A stretch of DNA of 35,742 nucleotides from a bacterium (lineage in GTDB: Bacteria > Caldisericota > Caldisericia > B22-G15). Below the pieces are notes generated by a model. That model ran no database searches. It saw only the letters and a list, made by a program, of their open reading frames with translations, and was not told where the DNA came from. The translations under genes were made by a program, and so were the position numbers. Positions within the stretch are counted from its first letter, which is position 1; every line of letters begins with the position of its first letter. Location: positions 1 through 35,742 of the forward strand of contig JAAYUH010000137.1 of the NCBI GenBank assembly GCA_012517755.1, in the 5' to 3' direction. Shown piece after piece: positions 24,503-32,476 of this stretch.

Positions 24503-25672
24503 ATGATTAGATTTGCTGAAAGAACATCAATGATGGGCACAGAAGGAGCCTTTGAGGTGCTTGCAAGAGCAAAGGCTCTCGAGAGGGAGGGTAAAGAGGT
24601 ATATCATCTTGAAATTGGTGAACCAGATTTTGATACTCCAGAGAATATAAAGAAAGCTGCACTCGATGCATTAAATAAAGGCTATACACATTATACTCCA
24701 TCAACGGGTTTATTTGAAACAAGACAAGCAATTGCAAACTACATTTCAAGAACAAGAGGCTTTGATGTAAAACCCGAAGAGGTTATTGTTACAGCAGGCG
24801 CAAAACCAGTAATTGTTTATTCTATTTTATCCCTTGTTGAGAAAGGAGAAGAGGTAATATATCCCGATCCAGGATATCCAATTTATAACTCTGCTGCAAG
24901 AATGGCTGAAGCAAAATTAGTGCCTCTTCCACTTTTAGAAGATAAAGAGTTCAAATTTGATTTATCTGATCTTGAGAAAAGAGTAACAAATAAAACAAGA
25001 GTAATTGTTATAAATTCTCCACATAACCCTACTGGTGGAATTTTAACACTTGATGATTTTTATGGAATTAGAGATATTATTGGAAATAAAGATATTTACA
25101 TAGTGGCTGATGAAATTTATTCAAGAATAGTATATGAAGGTGAGTTTGTTTCAATTACAAAAGTTAAAGAATTAAGAGATAGAACTATTATAATTGATGG
25201 ATTCTCAAAAACATATGCAATGACTGGTTGGAGACTTGGTTATGGAGTTGCAAATCCTGATATTATAAATATGATTGCAAAATATGTTACAAACAGTTAT
25301 TCCTGTCCAACTGCATTTGTACAGATAGCTGGCATTGAAGCTCTTGAGGGTAATCAGAGTGCTGTTGACTATATGGTTAAAGAATTTAAAGAAAGAAGAG
25401 ATATTATTGTTAAAGGTCTGAATGAAATTAAAGGCGTTAGTTGTAAACTTCCAAAGGGAGCTTTTTATGTATTTCCAAATATAAAGAGTTTTGGAAAAAG
25501 TTCAAACGAAATACATAACTATTTATTAAATGAACATGGTATTGCCTGTCTACCTGGAACAAGTTTTGGGGGATTTGGAGAAGGTTATTTAAGATTTTCA
25601 TATGCAACAAGTAAGGAAAATATTAAAAAAGCATTGTTGAAACTAAATGAAGCTTTTTCAAAGGTGAGATAA
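24503..25672 (+). CDS. PLP-dependent class I aminotransferase (aspartate aminotransferase type)
   Basis: A 389-aa fold-type I aminotransferase. The PLP Lys is K236 (GFSKTYAMTGWRLGYGVA), with N175 (SPHNPTGG), D203 and Y206 (ADEIY) as cofactor contacts and R244 nearby. The C-terminal GYLRFSYA holds the Arg that binds the substrate alpha-carboxylate. The sequence matches the Ib subgroup of aspartate and related amino acid aminotransferases; the exact substrate cannot be fixed by eye. It opens the operon behind AAAGGAGG, and its stop is one base before the protease gene. Confidence 0.93.
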   Translation: MIRFAERTSMMGTEGAFEVLARAKALEREGKEVYHLEIGEPDFDTPENIKKAALDALNKGYTHYTPSTGLFETRQAIANYISRTRGFDVKPEEVIVTAGAKPVIVYSILSLVEKGEEVIYPDPGYPIYNSAARMAEAKLVPLPLLEDKEFKFDLSDLEKRVTNKTRVIVINSPHNPTGGILTLDDFYGIRDIIGNKDIYIVADEIYSRIVYEGEFVSITKVKELRDRTIIIDGFSKTYAMTGWRLGYGVANPDIINMIAKYVTNSYSCPTAFVQIAGIEALEGNQSAVDYMVKEFKERRDIIVKGLNEIKGVSCKLPKGAFYVFPNIKSFGKSSNEIHNYLLNEHGIACLPGTSFGGFGEGYLRFSYATSKENIKKALLKLNEAFSKVR

Positions 25673-25673
25673 T

Positions 25674-26537
25674 ATGGATTATATTAGTTTATTACTCTGG
25701 CTATTTATATTTATATCCCTTTTTTATCCTGTTATGCAAAGAAGACAGATCGAACTTAGTAGATTAAGAGTAATCGCTAATCTTCAAAAAAAGAGAAAAA
25801 CCAGAGTTATAACTTTAATTCATAGAGAAGAATCAATTTCCTTTTTTGGCATACCTTTTAGAAAAATGATAGATATAGAAGATTCAGAACAAATTTTGAG
25901 GGTGATAAGAGAAACTCCAGATAAAATGCCAATAGATTTAATTTTACATACACCAGGAGGTCTTGTGCTTGCTGCAGAACAGATTGCGAGAGCCCTGATT
26001 AGAAGAGAAGGTAAAGTTACATGCTTTATACCACATTATGCAATGTCTGGTGGAACTTTAGTAGCACTCGCAGCAGATGAAATTGTTATTGATAAAAATG
26101 CTGTTATGGGTCCAATCGATCCACAATTAGGAGGATATCCAGCAATATCTATATTAAAAACAGTAGAAAGAAAAAATATCAATGACTTAGATGATCAAAC
26201 TCTTATTCTTGCCGATATAGCAGAAAAAGCAATAAATCAAGTTTATGAACTTGCAGTTGAAATTTTAAGTGATAAAGAAAAAGATGGAATTTTATCGAAA
26301 GAGAAGATAGAGGAAATAGCTAAAGAGCTAACATCTGGAAAATGGACGCATGATTATCCTTTGACTTGTGAAAGGATAAAAAATCTTGGTTTAAATGTCA
26401 CATTTAATATGCCAGAAGATGTTTATGCTTTAATGAGCTTATACCCTCAAGCTGGTACAGGTAGACCATCTGTTCAATATGTACCTCTTCCAGTTCAACC
26501 TTCACCAACATCTCCAAAAAAAGGAAAAAGTGAATAA
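25674..26537 (+). CDS. Membrane-anchored ClpP-fold serine protease (SDH family)
   Basis: A 287-aa protein of the 'serine dehydrogenase proteinase' (SDH_sah) family, with a crotonase/ClpP fold. Residues 4-20 form one N-terminal membrane helix. LILHTPGGLVLAAEQIARAL at 89-108 is the oxyanion-type loop and S125 in HYAMSGGTLVALAADEI is the likely nucleophile; K141 follows in VIDKNAVMGPIDPQ. The C-terminus is Pro- and Ser-rich. Family members are related to SppA and to proteases of stomatin operons. It sits between the aminotransferase and moxR, overlapping the moxR GTG by 8 nt. Confidence 0.88.
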   Translation: MDYISLLLWLFIFISLFYPVMQRRQIELSRLRVIANLQKKRKTRVITLIHREESISFFGIPFRKMIDIEDSEQILRVIRETPDKMPIDLILHTPGGLVLAAEQIARALIRREGKVTCFIPHYAMSGGTLVALAADEIVIDKNAVMGPIDPQLGGYPAISILKTVERKNINDLDDQTLILADIAEKAINQVYELAVEILSDKEKDGILSKEKIEEIAKELTSGKWTHDYPLTCERIKNLGLNVTFNMPEDVYALMSLYPQAGTGRPSVQYVPLPVQPSPTSPKKGKSE

Positions 26538-27474
26538 AAAAAATAGTTTAGAAAATTTAATAGATAATATTGAAAAGGTAATTGTAGGAAAAAGAGATGT
26601 AATAGAAAAAGTTATCATTTCTTTAATTTCTGGGGGCCACCTTTTAATTGAAGATGTTCCAGGTATTGGGAAAACTATGCTTGCTAAAGCTCTTGCAAAA
26701 AGTGTCAATCTTGATTTTAAAAGAATACAATTCACGCCAGATTTATTACCATCAGATATAATAGGAATAACTATTTATAATGAAAAGACAAGAGAATTTG
26801 AATTTAAAAAAGGTCCTATTTTTTCAAATATAATTTTAGCTGATGAAATAAATAGAAGCACTCCAAAGACTCAGTCAGCTCTTCTTGAGGCAATGGAAGA
26901 AAGACAAGTGACTGTTGATGGAGTAACACATAATTTAATAGAGCCATTTTTTGTTATTGCAACAGAAAATCCAATTGAATATGAAGGTACATTTCCCTTA
27001 CCTGAAGCTCAACTTGATAGATTTTTTATGAAAATTGAGGTTGGATATCCTAAAAAAAATTATGAAATTGAAATGTTGAGTAGATTAGAAAAAGTTCACC
27101 CAATTTTAACAATTGAAGATGTTATTTCAAAAGATGAGATAATTGAAATTCAAAATGAGGTTAAAAATGTATATGTTGATGAAAGTTTAAAAGAATATAT
27201 AGTGAATCTTGGAATTACTTTAAGAGAAGACGAAGATATATATTTGGGACCTTCACCAAGAGGGCTTTTAATTTTGATGAAGGTCTCTCAAGCAAGAGCA
27301 TTTCTTTATGGTAGAAGCTACATTATTCCTGATGATATTAAAGAGTTGTTCTTTTCTGTTATGTCTCATAGAATTATAGTTAAACCTGAATCTAAAATTA
27401 AAGGGATAAATGAAAAAGATGTATTAGAAAGGGTATTATTAAAAGTAGAAATTCCAATTGATAAGAAAGCATAA
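26530..27474 (+). CDS. MoxR family AAA+ ATPase
   Basis: A 314-aa AAA+ ATPase. Walker A VPGIGKT ends at residue 49, Walker B ILADEINR is at 102-109, and TQSALLEAMEERQVTVDG, ATENPIEYEGTFPLPEAQLDRF and PSPRGL follow in standard MoxR order. The start is GTG at 26530, with AAGGAAA upstream. An ATG at 26479 would extend 17 residues into the protease gene and lacks a binding site. MoxR proteins act as chaperones, often with DUF58 and VWA proteins; the next gene is a DUF58 protein. Confidence 0.93.
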   Translation: MNKKNSLENLIDNIEKVIVGKRDVIEKVIISLISGGHLLIEDVPGIGKTMLAKALAKSVNLDFKRIQFTPDLLPSDIIGITIYNEKTREFEFKKGPIFSNIILADEINRSTPKTQSALLEAMEERQVTVDGVTHNLIEPFFVIATENPIEYEGTFPLPEAQLDRFFMKIEVGYPKKNYEIEMLSRLEKVHPILTIEDVISKDEIIEIQNEVKNVYVDESLKEYIVNLGITLREDEDIYLGPSPRGLLILMKVSQARAFLYGRSYIIPDDIKELFFSVMSHRIIVKPESKIKGINEKDVLERVLLKVEIPIDKKA

Positions 27475-28684
27475 AAAAGAGATATTATTTATAATTTTAA
27501 TCTTATTTGGATATTTTATACATTCATATTTAATAATTTCAATTTCATCCTTTTTTCTTTTATACATAATAATTTTCAATATTATTTTAAAAATAAAAGA
27601 TGATTATTTAGATTACAAAGTAAAAATCACTCCTGAAATGATAATAGAAGGTGAAAATATTAAAATTACATATTTTTTTAAATTTAACTATAACTTCCCC
27701 CCTATTTGTGAAATAATACCAGATTTACCTATTTACTTTATTCCAATTGATAAAAAAAATACAGTAGTTGAAGTAAAAAAAGATTTAAATTATGAACATT
27801 CTTTTGTTCTAAGAACAAAAAAATTTGGTAAGTATTATATTGGAAATTTTAAGATTAAAATTTTAGATCCACTTGGTCTAGTTCAAAAAGAGAAATATAT
27901 AAACCTAAATATTGAAGTCAATGTTTTTCCAAAGATCATAAGAATAGAAAAATCCATAATAAAACTCAAAGAGCCATCATTTGGTTTAAAAGTTAAAGAA
28001 AAAATATTTGAAGATTATACTTCTATTAAAGGTTTTTCAAAATATACAGGCACAGAAGAATTGAAAAGAATTGACTGGAAAATTTCCGCACATTTAGGAA
28101 AATTAATGATAAGAGAATATCCTTCAACAGCAATAACTTCAATAACAATAATTGTTGATGCATTCGCATCAAAAAATCCAAGAAATCAAGAGATATTTAT
28201 AGAGCATGTCTCAACTTTAGTATCATCTTTTTCATATTATTTTGAATTAAATAGATTTAACTATGGTTTATGGATAATTGGAAAAGAAAAAATTAAGGAA
28301 AGTAATGGAAAGGGTCATCTCTTAAAAATTCTTTCTGAAATTACCAATATTAATCAAGAAAAAGAGTATGATTTTAATGAATATTTTCAAAATAATAGAA
28401 AAGAATTAAAAGACCTAAACAATATTCTTCTCTTAAAACAGACAATATCCATAGATGAGTTGTTAAACCTTATTAAAATAAAATCATATAACACTAATTA
28501 CACAATATTTCTTCTTCCAGATTATGGTTTTTTATTTCCATGGGAAAAGCCACACCCATACATTCTTTCTGAAACAAAGGAAGTTGAAAATATAAGAAAT
28601 ATTAAAGATAGTTTAAAAAAATATGGTATTAGTATTATAATATTAAGAGGAAATGAGTCGATCAAAAATTTTATTTTTATATAA
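27458..28684 (+). CDS. DUF58 domain membrane protein
   Basis: A 408-aa protein with two N-terminal membrane helices (about 8-25 and 27-45), a beta-rich region, and the DUF58 signature GTEELKRIDWKISAHLGKLM at 198-217. After it TITIIVDAFASK occupies the place of a von Willebrand factor A metal site, but the usual DxSxS is DxFxS, so metal binding may be lost. DUF58 proteins are normally encoded beside MoxR, as here. The start is TTG, 17 nt inside moxR, without a strong binding site, so the exact N-terminus is uncertain. Confidence 0.86.
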   Translation: MIRKHKKEILFIILILFGYFIHSYLIISISSFFLLYIIIFNIILKIKDDYLDYKVKITPEMIIEGENIKITYFFKFNYNFPPICEIIPDLPIYFIPIDKKNTVVEVKKDLNYEHSFVLRTKKFGKYYIGNFKIKILDPLGLVQKEKYINLNIEVNVFPKIIRIEKSIIKLKEPSFGLKVKEKIFEDYTSIKGFSKYTGTEELKRIDWKISAHLGKLMIREYPSTAITSITIIVDAFASKNPRNQEIFIEHVSTLVSSFSYYFELNRFNYGLWIIGKEKIKESNGKGHLLKILSEITNINQEKEYDFNEYFQNNRKELKDLNNILLLKQTISIDELLNLIKIKSYNTNYTIFLLPDYGFLFPWEKPHPYILSETKEVENIRNIKDSLKKYGISIIILRGNESIKNFIFI

Positions 28685-30143
28685 ATTAAGTAATTTAATG
28701 ATTTTTTTAACTGCAATTTACTTGCATATAAATATTTTTATGCCTGACTTAAAAATTTTATATTCGATACCTTTATTCAGTCTAATTCTATTATTTAATA
28801 GAAAAAACAAAATCTTAGTTCCAATTTTATTGTTTATATTATCGACTACTTTTATTTTTTATTTCAATAATCCAACAACTTTTGTAATTTTTATTGAAAA
28901 TCTATCCTTTATTTTTTTATATATCATTTTTTTAAATTTTATTGAAAAAGATTTTGTTAGCTTTATCTCTATTCCGATTTTAATTTTTTATTTAATTCTA
29001 TTTGAAAAATTAATAGGAATGAATTTGTTTTTAATGATAAGTTCTACTTTCTTAATTGTTGTAACTATTTTTTTAAGATTTCTAAATAATAAAGGTTTTT
29101 ATTTTTGGGAAAATGATTTTTCTATAAAAGGAGATCCATATAAAAAAAGTTTTAAATATTTGCTTTTATCTCTAATTTTTTTCCCAGTATTTTATTTTGT
29201 CACCTTTATCAATTTCTATGACTTCAATAAACTTTTTATATTTAACAATAACACTACTATTAACAATACCCAAGAGATAATAGAAGAGACAGCACCTGAG
29301 TCTTCTCAAACAATAATCTCAAGATATATATTCACGATTAAAGCAAATACTCAAAAGGTTGTTAATTTTTTATTAAATTCAACTTATCTAATAATTTTTT
29401 TAGGCTTTTTAGTTTTTTTCATATTAGCAGGAATAATTCTCTATAGAAAAATAAAAAATGTTTATGGTAATACAAAAGCAAAAAAATTTCTTTTACTTTC
29501 TTTTTCTCTATCTGCAATTTTTTTATTTTCTCTATTTTTCTTGTATAAACCTTTTGAGAAATTAATATTTTATTTAAAAGATAAATTTAATATTGGAACC
29601 TATGGTTTTACTCCATTTGCACAAATATCAAACACAATTAGGAGAATTTTACCACAAACTGCTTTAACCAAGATTTCAAATATCTATATTGATATTGGAG
29701 CTATCTTAATAGTAGTTTTATTTATTATCATAGTATCAATAGCTATCTATTTTATTATTTTCTTTTTATACAAACAAGTATCTGATAAGAGAAAAATTGA
29801 ACTTAATAAAACCTTAGAAAATTTAAATTTAGATGATGTAAAATTAAATGAAATAAGTGGCTCTCCAAAAGAAAAAATTATTATAATATACAACAATCTC
29901 ATCAAAAAACTCAGCACAGTTATTAAAAAATTTATATATGAAACTCCTTTAGAATATAACTTAAAATTTAAACAAGAAAAACCATCTTTAGGTGATGAAT
30001 TTGAATTGATAACTGATAATTTTATAATTGCAAAATATTCAAATATTGATATTGATAATAAAGTTTACAATGAAACTTTTAAAAACTATAAAAAAATAGT
30101 TGAAAAACTTTTTAAGGAGGTGTACTTTGGAGGAAAGATTTAA
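28653..30143 (+). CDS. Polytopic membrane protein with DUF4129-like C-terminal domain
   Basis: A 496-aa protein. About six membrane helices fill residues 10-190, an Asn/Thr-rich loop (195-235) follows, then helices near 246-266, 280-302 and 346-372. The cytosolic tail (about 405-490; SPKEKIIIIYNNLIKKL, then the ETPLEYNLK segment) resembles the DUF4129 domain found at the end of TgpA-type transglutaminases. The whole protein contains no cysteine, so a Cys-His-Asp transglutaminase core is absent. It completes a MoxR-DUF58-DUF4129 set. The ATG overlaps the DUF58 gene by 32 nt. Confidence 0.78.
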   Translation: MSRSKILFLYKLSNLMIFLTAIYLHINIFMPDLKILYSIPLFSLILLFNRKNKILVPILLFILSTTFIFYFNNPTTFVIFIENLSFIFLYIIFLNFIEKDFVSFISIPILIFYLILFEKLIGMNLFLMISSTFLIVVTIFLRFLNNKGFYFWENDFSIKGDPYKKSFKYLLLSLIFFPVFYFVTFINFYDFNKLFIFNNNTTINNTQEIIEETAPESSQTIISRYIFTIKANTQKVVNFLLNSTYLIIFLGFLVFFILAGIILYRKIKNVYGNTKAKKFLLLSFSLSAIFLFSLFFLYKPFEKLIFYLKDKFNIGTYGFTPFAQISNTIRRILPQTALTKISNIYIDIGAILIVVLFIIIVSIAIYFIIFFLYKQVSDKRKIELNKTLENLNLDDVKLNEISGSPKEKIIIIYNNLIKKLSTVIKKFIYETPLEYNLKFKQEKPSLGDEFELITDNFIIAKYSNIDIDNKVYNETFKNYKKIVEKLFKEVYFGGKI

Positions 30144-30960
30144 AAGTGCAGATAGACCTGAGACAAGCGAAGGAAAACAATATCACATAGATTTAAAACC
30201 AGGCGATCTCTCTCCTTATCTTTTAACTCCTGGTGATCCAGGAAGAGTTGATAGAATTTTAAAAACATGGGATGAAGGAAAAATTTTATCTTTTCATAGA
30301 GAATATAAATCAGCTACTGGTAAATTTAAGGGTATCGATATATCTGCTCTATCAACAGGTATTGGAGGACCTTCTCTTGCAATTGCAATTGAGGAGTCTG
30401 CAAGGATAGGAGTTAATACCTTTATAAGAGTAGGGACAACAGGTTCAATTCAAAAAGATATATCTCTTGGTGATATAGTAATTATAAATGGTGCAGTAAG
30501 ACTTGATGGTACTTCAAACCAATATGTTAGAGTTGAATATCCAGCAGTTGCATCATTTGAAGTAACATTAGCTCTTATAGAAGCTTGTGAAGAACTTGGT
30601 TATAAATATCATGTTGGCATTGGTGCTTCAACAGATTCCTTTTACACAGGGCAGGGAAGGCCAGGTTTAAATAATTATCTTCCTTCTTTTGCAAAAGAAA
30701 TTTTTAATGATTTACAAATAGCAAATGTTATGAATTTTGAAATGGAGTGTGCTGCTCTTTTTACAATAACATCTATATATAAATTAAGGGCTGGTGCTTT
30801 ATGTGTTGTTATTGCTAATAGGATAACAAATGAATTTGAATATATTGGAGAAGAAAAAGCTATAACAGTTGCTAATTATGCAGTAAAAATTTTATCTCAC
30901 TGGGATTCAATTAAAAGAGAAAAAGGTAAAGAGTATTTCTATCCAGGATTAATTAAATAA
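30127..30960 (+). CDS. udp: Uridine phosphorylase-like nucleoside phosphorylase
   Basis: A 277-aa member of the PNP/UDP family, which splits uridine (or a related nucleoside) with phosphate. Motifs are LTPGDPGRVDRIL at 33-45, STGIGGPS at 76-83, RVGTTGSIQ at 101-109 and NFEMECA at 203-209. The start is TTG at 30127, 6 nt after AGGAGG (30115-30120). An ATG at 30100 lies deeper in the upstream gene and lacks a binding site. Specificity for uridine rather than purine nucleosides is inferred from overall likeness. It overlaps the upstream gene by 17 nt and is probably the last gene of the operon. Confidence 0.88.
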   Translation: MEERFKSADRPETSEGKQYHIDLKPGDLSPYLLTPGDPGRVDRILKTWDEGKILSFHREYKSATGKFKGIDISALSTGIGGPSLAIAIEESARIGVNTFIRVGTTGSIQKDISLGDIVIINGAVRLDGTSNQYVRVEYPAVASFEVTLALIEACEELGYKYHVGIGASTDSFYTGQGRPGLNNYLPSFAKEIFNDLQIANVMNFEMECAALFTITSIYKLRAGALCVVIANRITNEFEYIGEEKAITVANYAVKILSHWDSIKREKGKEYFYPGLIK

Positions 30961-30971
30961 CAATTTTATAT

Positions 30972-31488
30972 CTAAATACCTATTTTTCTAAATATTAGTC
31001 TTGAAAAATAGGTAACCCATAATCCTATAAAGAAACCCCTCCAATAACATCAAATAAAAAATGTAAGCCAAGATATAATCTTGATATTGATATTAATATT
31101 ATTAAAATAATGGAAATTATCATCAAATAATTTTTCTTAAAAGTTAAATATAATCCTATCCACAAAACTGTTGAATTTTGAGAATGACCACTTGAAAAAC
31201 CATAACCACCACCAGATTCAACATAAATTGCTTCTACTATTTTTTCATCAGGTCTTGGAGATTTAAAAATATTTTTAAATATGTTGTTTGTTAGATATGA
31301 AATTGTTAATAGAATGAGAAGCTTTAATGTTATTTTATCTTCAAAAATAAGAAAGAAAAAAGTAAATAAAATTAAATAGAATTGTATGCTTCCTAAATCT
31401 GTTATTATTATAAATAAATTATTTAAGAAATTGCTTCTAATATTAGCAAAAAATTTTAAAATTGTATAACCAAAAATATATCACTCAT
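30972..31488 (-). pseudogene. PAP2-type phosphatase gene with two apparent frameshifts
   Basis: The - strand encodes a whole PAP2 (acid phosphatase type 2) membrane protein of about 172 aa once two single bases are restored. It starts MSDIFLVIQF at 31488. After one base lost in the A/T run at 31454-31461, the frame continues as LKFFANIRSNFLNNLF to about 31040, and after one base lost in the G4 run (CCCC on + at 31036-31039) it ends FFIGLWVTYFSRLIF...KIGI at 30972. All three catalytic motifs are intact in the middle frame: K-x6-RP (FKNIFKSPRP), SSGHS, and SR-x5-H-x3-D (SRLYLGLHFLFD). Without the shifts, TGA and TAG stops break it. Likely substrates are lipid or undecaprenyl pyrophosphates. It could be a recent pseudogene or an assembly error in homopolymers. 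Confidence 0.82.
30977..31014. terminator. 12-bp stem-loop after udp, possible terminator
   Basis: TACCTATTTTTC at 30977-30988 pairs perfectly with GAAAAATAGGTA at 31003-31014 around a 14-nt loop, 16 nt after the udp stop. It could end the + strand operon, though no T-run follows on the + strand. It lies inside the 3' end of the convergent PAP2 reading frame, so it may also be a coding coincidence. Confidence 0.4.
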
Positions 31489-31512
31489 TAAAATTTACCA
31501 ATTTTATAATTA

Positions 31513-31589
31513 TACACTAACAAAATATAATTGGTCGAAATTTAATTGCTGATTTTAGTGTACAGGTAGTCGGGCACCTTATTCACTAA
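31513..31589. repeat. Cluster of CACTAA/TTAGTG inverted repeats upstream of eamA
   Basis: TACACTAA (31513-31520), TTAGTGTA (31555-31562) and CACTAA (31584-31589) alternate in orientation. The middle copy can pair with either outer copy, and the second arrangement also brings AGGT (31564-31567) against ACCT (31576-31579). The patch between is unusually GC-rich for this genome. The element lies between the - strand PAP2 gene and eamA, with no coding potential; its role is unknown. Confidence 0.35.
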
Positions 31590-31622
31590 TTTCAAACTCT
31601 AATCCTAAAAATATTATACTGA

Positions 31623-31631
31623 TGATATAAT
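31623..31631 (+). promoter_or_regulatory. Extended -10 promoter placed for a leaderless eamA transcript
   Basis: TGATATAAT is a perfect extended -10 element ending 8 nt before the ATG at 31640. No Shine-Dalgarno sequence lies in between. Initiation at the usual distance would start the mRNA at or within a base or two of the ATG. No good -35 box is visible. Confidence 0.5.
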
Positions 31632-31639
31632 GATTTAAT

Positions 31640-32476
31640 ATGAAAAAAGAGGATCTCATTCTTTTTTTACCACCTTTTTTATGGGGATGGACATTTGTTA
31701 TAGTAAAAAATGGTGTATCAAATTATGATCCCCTTTCTTTTATATTTATAAGATTTTTATTTTCAATAATTTTCCTTGTTCCTTTAATATACTATTTTAA
31801 AGTAAAAATAACAAAAAATATTTTTTTAAAAGGTTTTATCCTTGGTATTTTACTTTTTTTTGCTTATCTATTTCAAACAATTGGTTTAAGATATACAACT
31901 CCTTCGAACAGTGCATTTATAACATCAATTTCAGTTATAATAACCCCCTTTTTTAATTTTTTTGTTTCTAAATCTAAAATTAAAACTCAAACTTTTTTTG
32001 CGATTATATTATCCTTAATTGGATTATATTTTCTTTTTGGTGGAAATTTTCAAAAAATAAATATTGGTGATATATTAACTTTTATTTGTGCAATTTTCTG
32101 GGCATTGCATATATCATTTATTGGTCATTTTTCATTAAATGAAGAATCTCTTTCATCTCTTTTTGTTCAACTTTGGGTTGTATTTCTTTTTTCATCAATA
32201 TCAATATTATTAACAAATAAAACAATATTACCTATTCCAAAAAATTCATTATTAGATTCCTTTATTGTTGCTATTTTTGCAACAATAGTTCCTTTTTATA
32301 TACAAATTAAATATCAAAGAAGAGAAAATACAATTAAAACTGCATTCATCTTTTCTACAGAACCGATATTTGCGAATCTTTTAGAAGTTATTTTTCTTGG
32401 TCCAATTTATACGATTATCAATTATTTTGGGATGATTTTGATATTTTTTTCTTCTTTAATAGCTCAAAGAGATTAA
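31640..32476 (+). CDS. EamA family drug/metabolite transporter
   Basis: A 278-aa membrane protein with about ten hydrophobic helices in two EamA halves. The first half begins LFLPPFLWGWTFVIVKNGV with the typical PLSFIFIRF; the second contains GDILTFICAIFWALHISFIG. The terminal helix region has the usual EPIFANLLEVIFLGP. EamA transporters of the DMT superfamily export amino acids, drugs or other metabolites; the substrate is unknown. It stands alone, has no ribosome binding site, and its stop overlaps the convergent polX stop by 4 nt. Confidence 0.9.
   Translation: MKKEDLILFLPPFLWGWTFVIVKNGVSNYDPLSFIFIRFLFSIIFLVPLIYYFKVKITKNIFLKGFILGILLFFAYLFQTIGLRYTTPSNSAFITSISVIITPFFNFFVSKSKIKTQTFFAIILSLIGLYFLFGGNFQKINIGDILTFICAIFWALHISFIGHFSLNEESLSSLFVQLWVVFLFSSISILLTNKTILPIPKNSLLDSFIVAIFATIVPFYIQIKYQRRENTIKTAFIFSTEPIFANLLEVIFLGPIYTIINYFGMILIFFSSLIAQRD

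Noticed and set aside
26479..26529. ATG at 26479 as the MoxR start.
   Set aside because: It overlaps the protease gene by 59 nt with no binding site, while GTG at 26530 has AAGGAAA upstream and gives a normal N-terminus.
30100..30126. ATG at 30100 as the start of the uridine phosphorylase-like gene.
   Set aside because: It has no ribosome binding site and lies deeper in the upstream gene; the TTG at 30127 sits 6 nt after a perfect AGGAGG.
30961..31639. Non-coding RNA or riboswitch filling the 679-nt gap.
   Set aside because: Most of the gap is explained by the frameshifted PAP2 coding sequence on the - strand; only about 130 nt before eamA remain unexplained.
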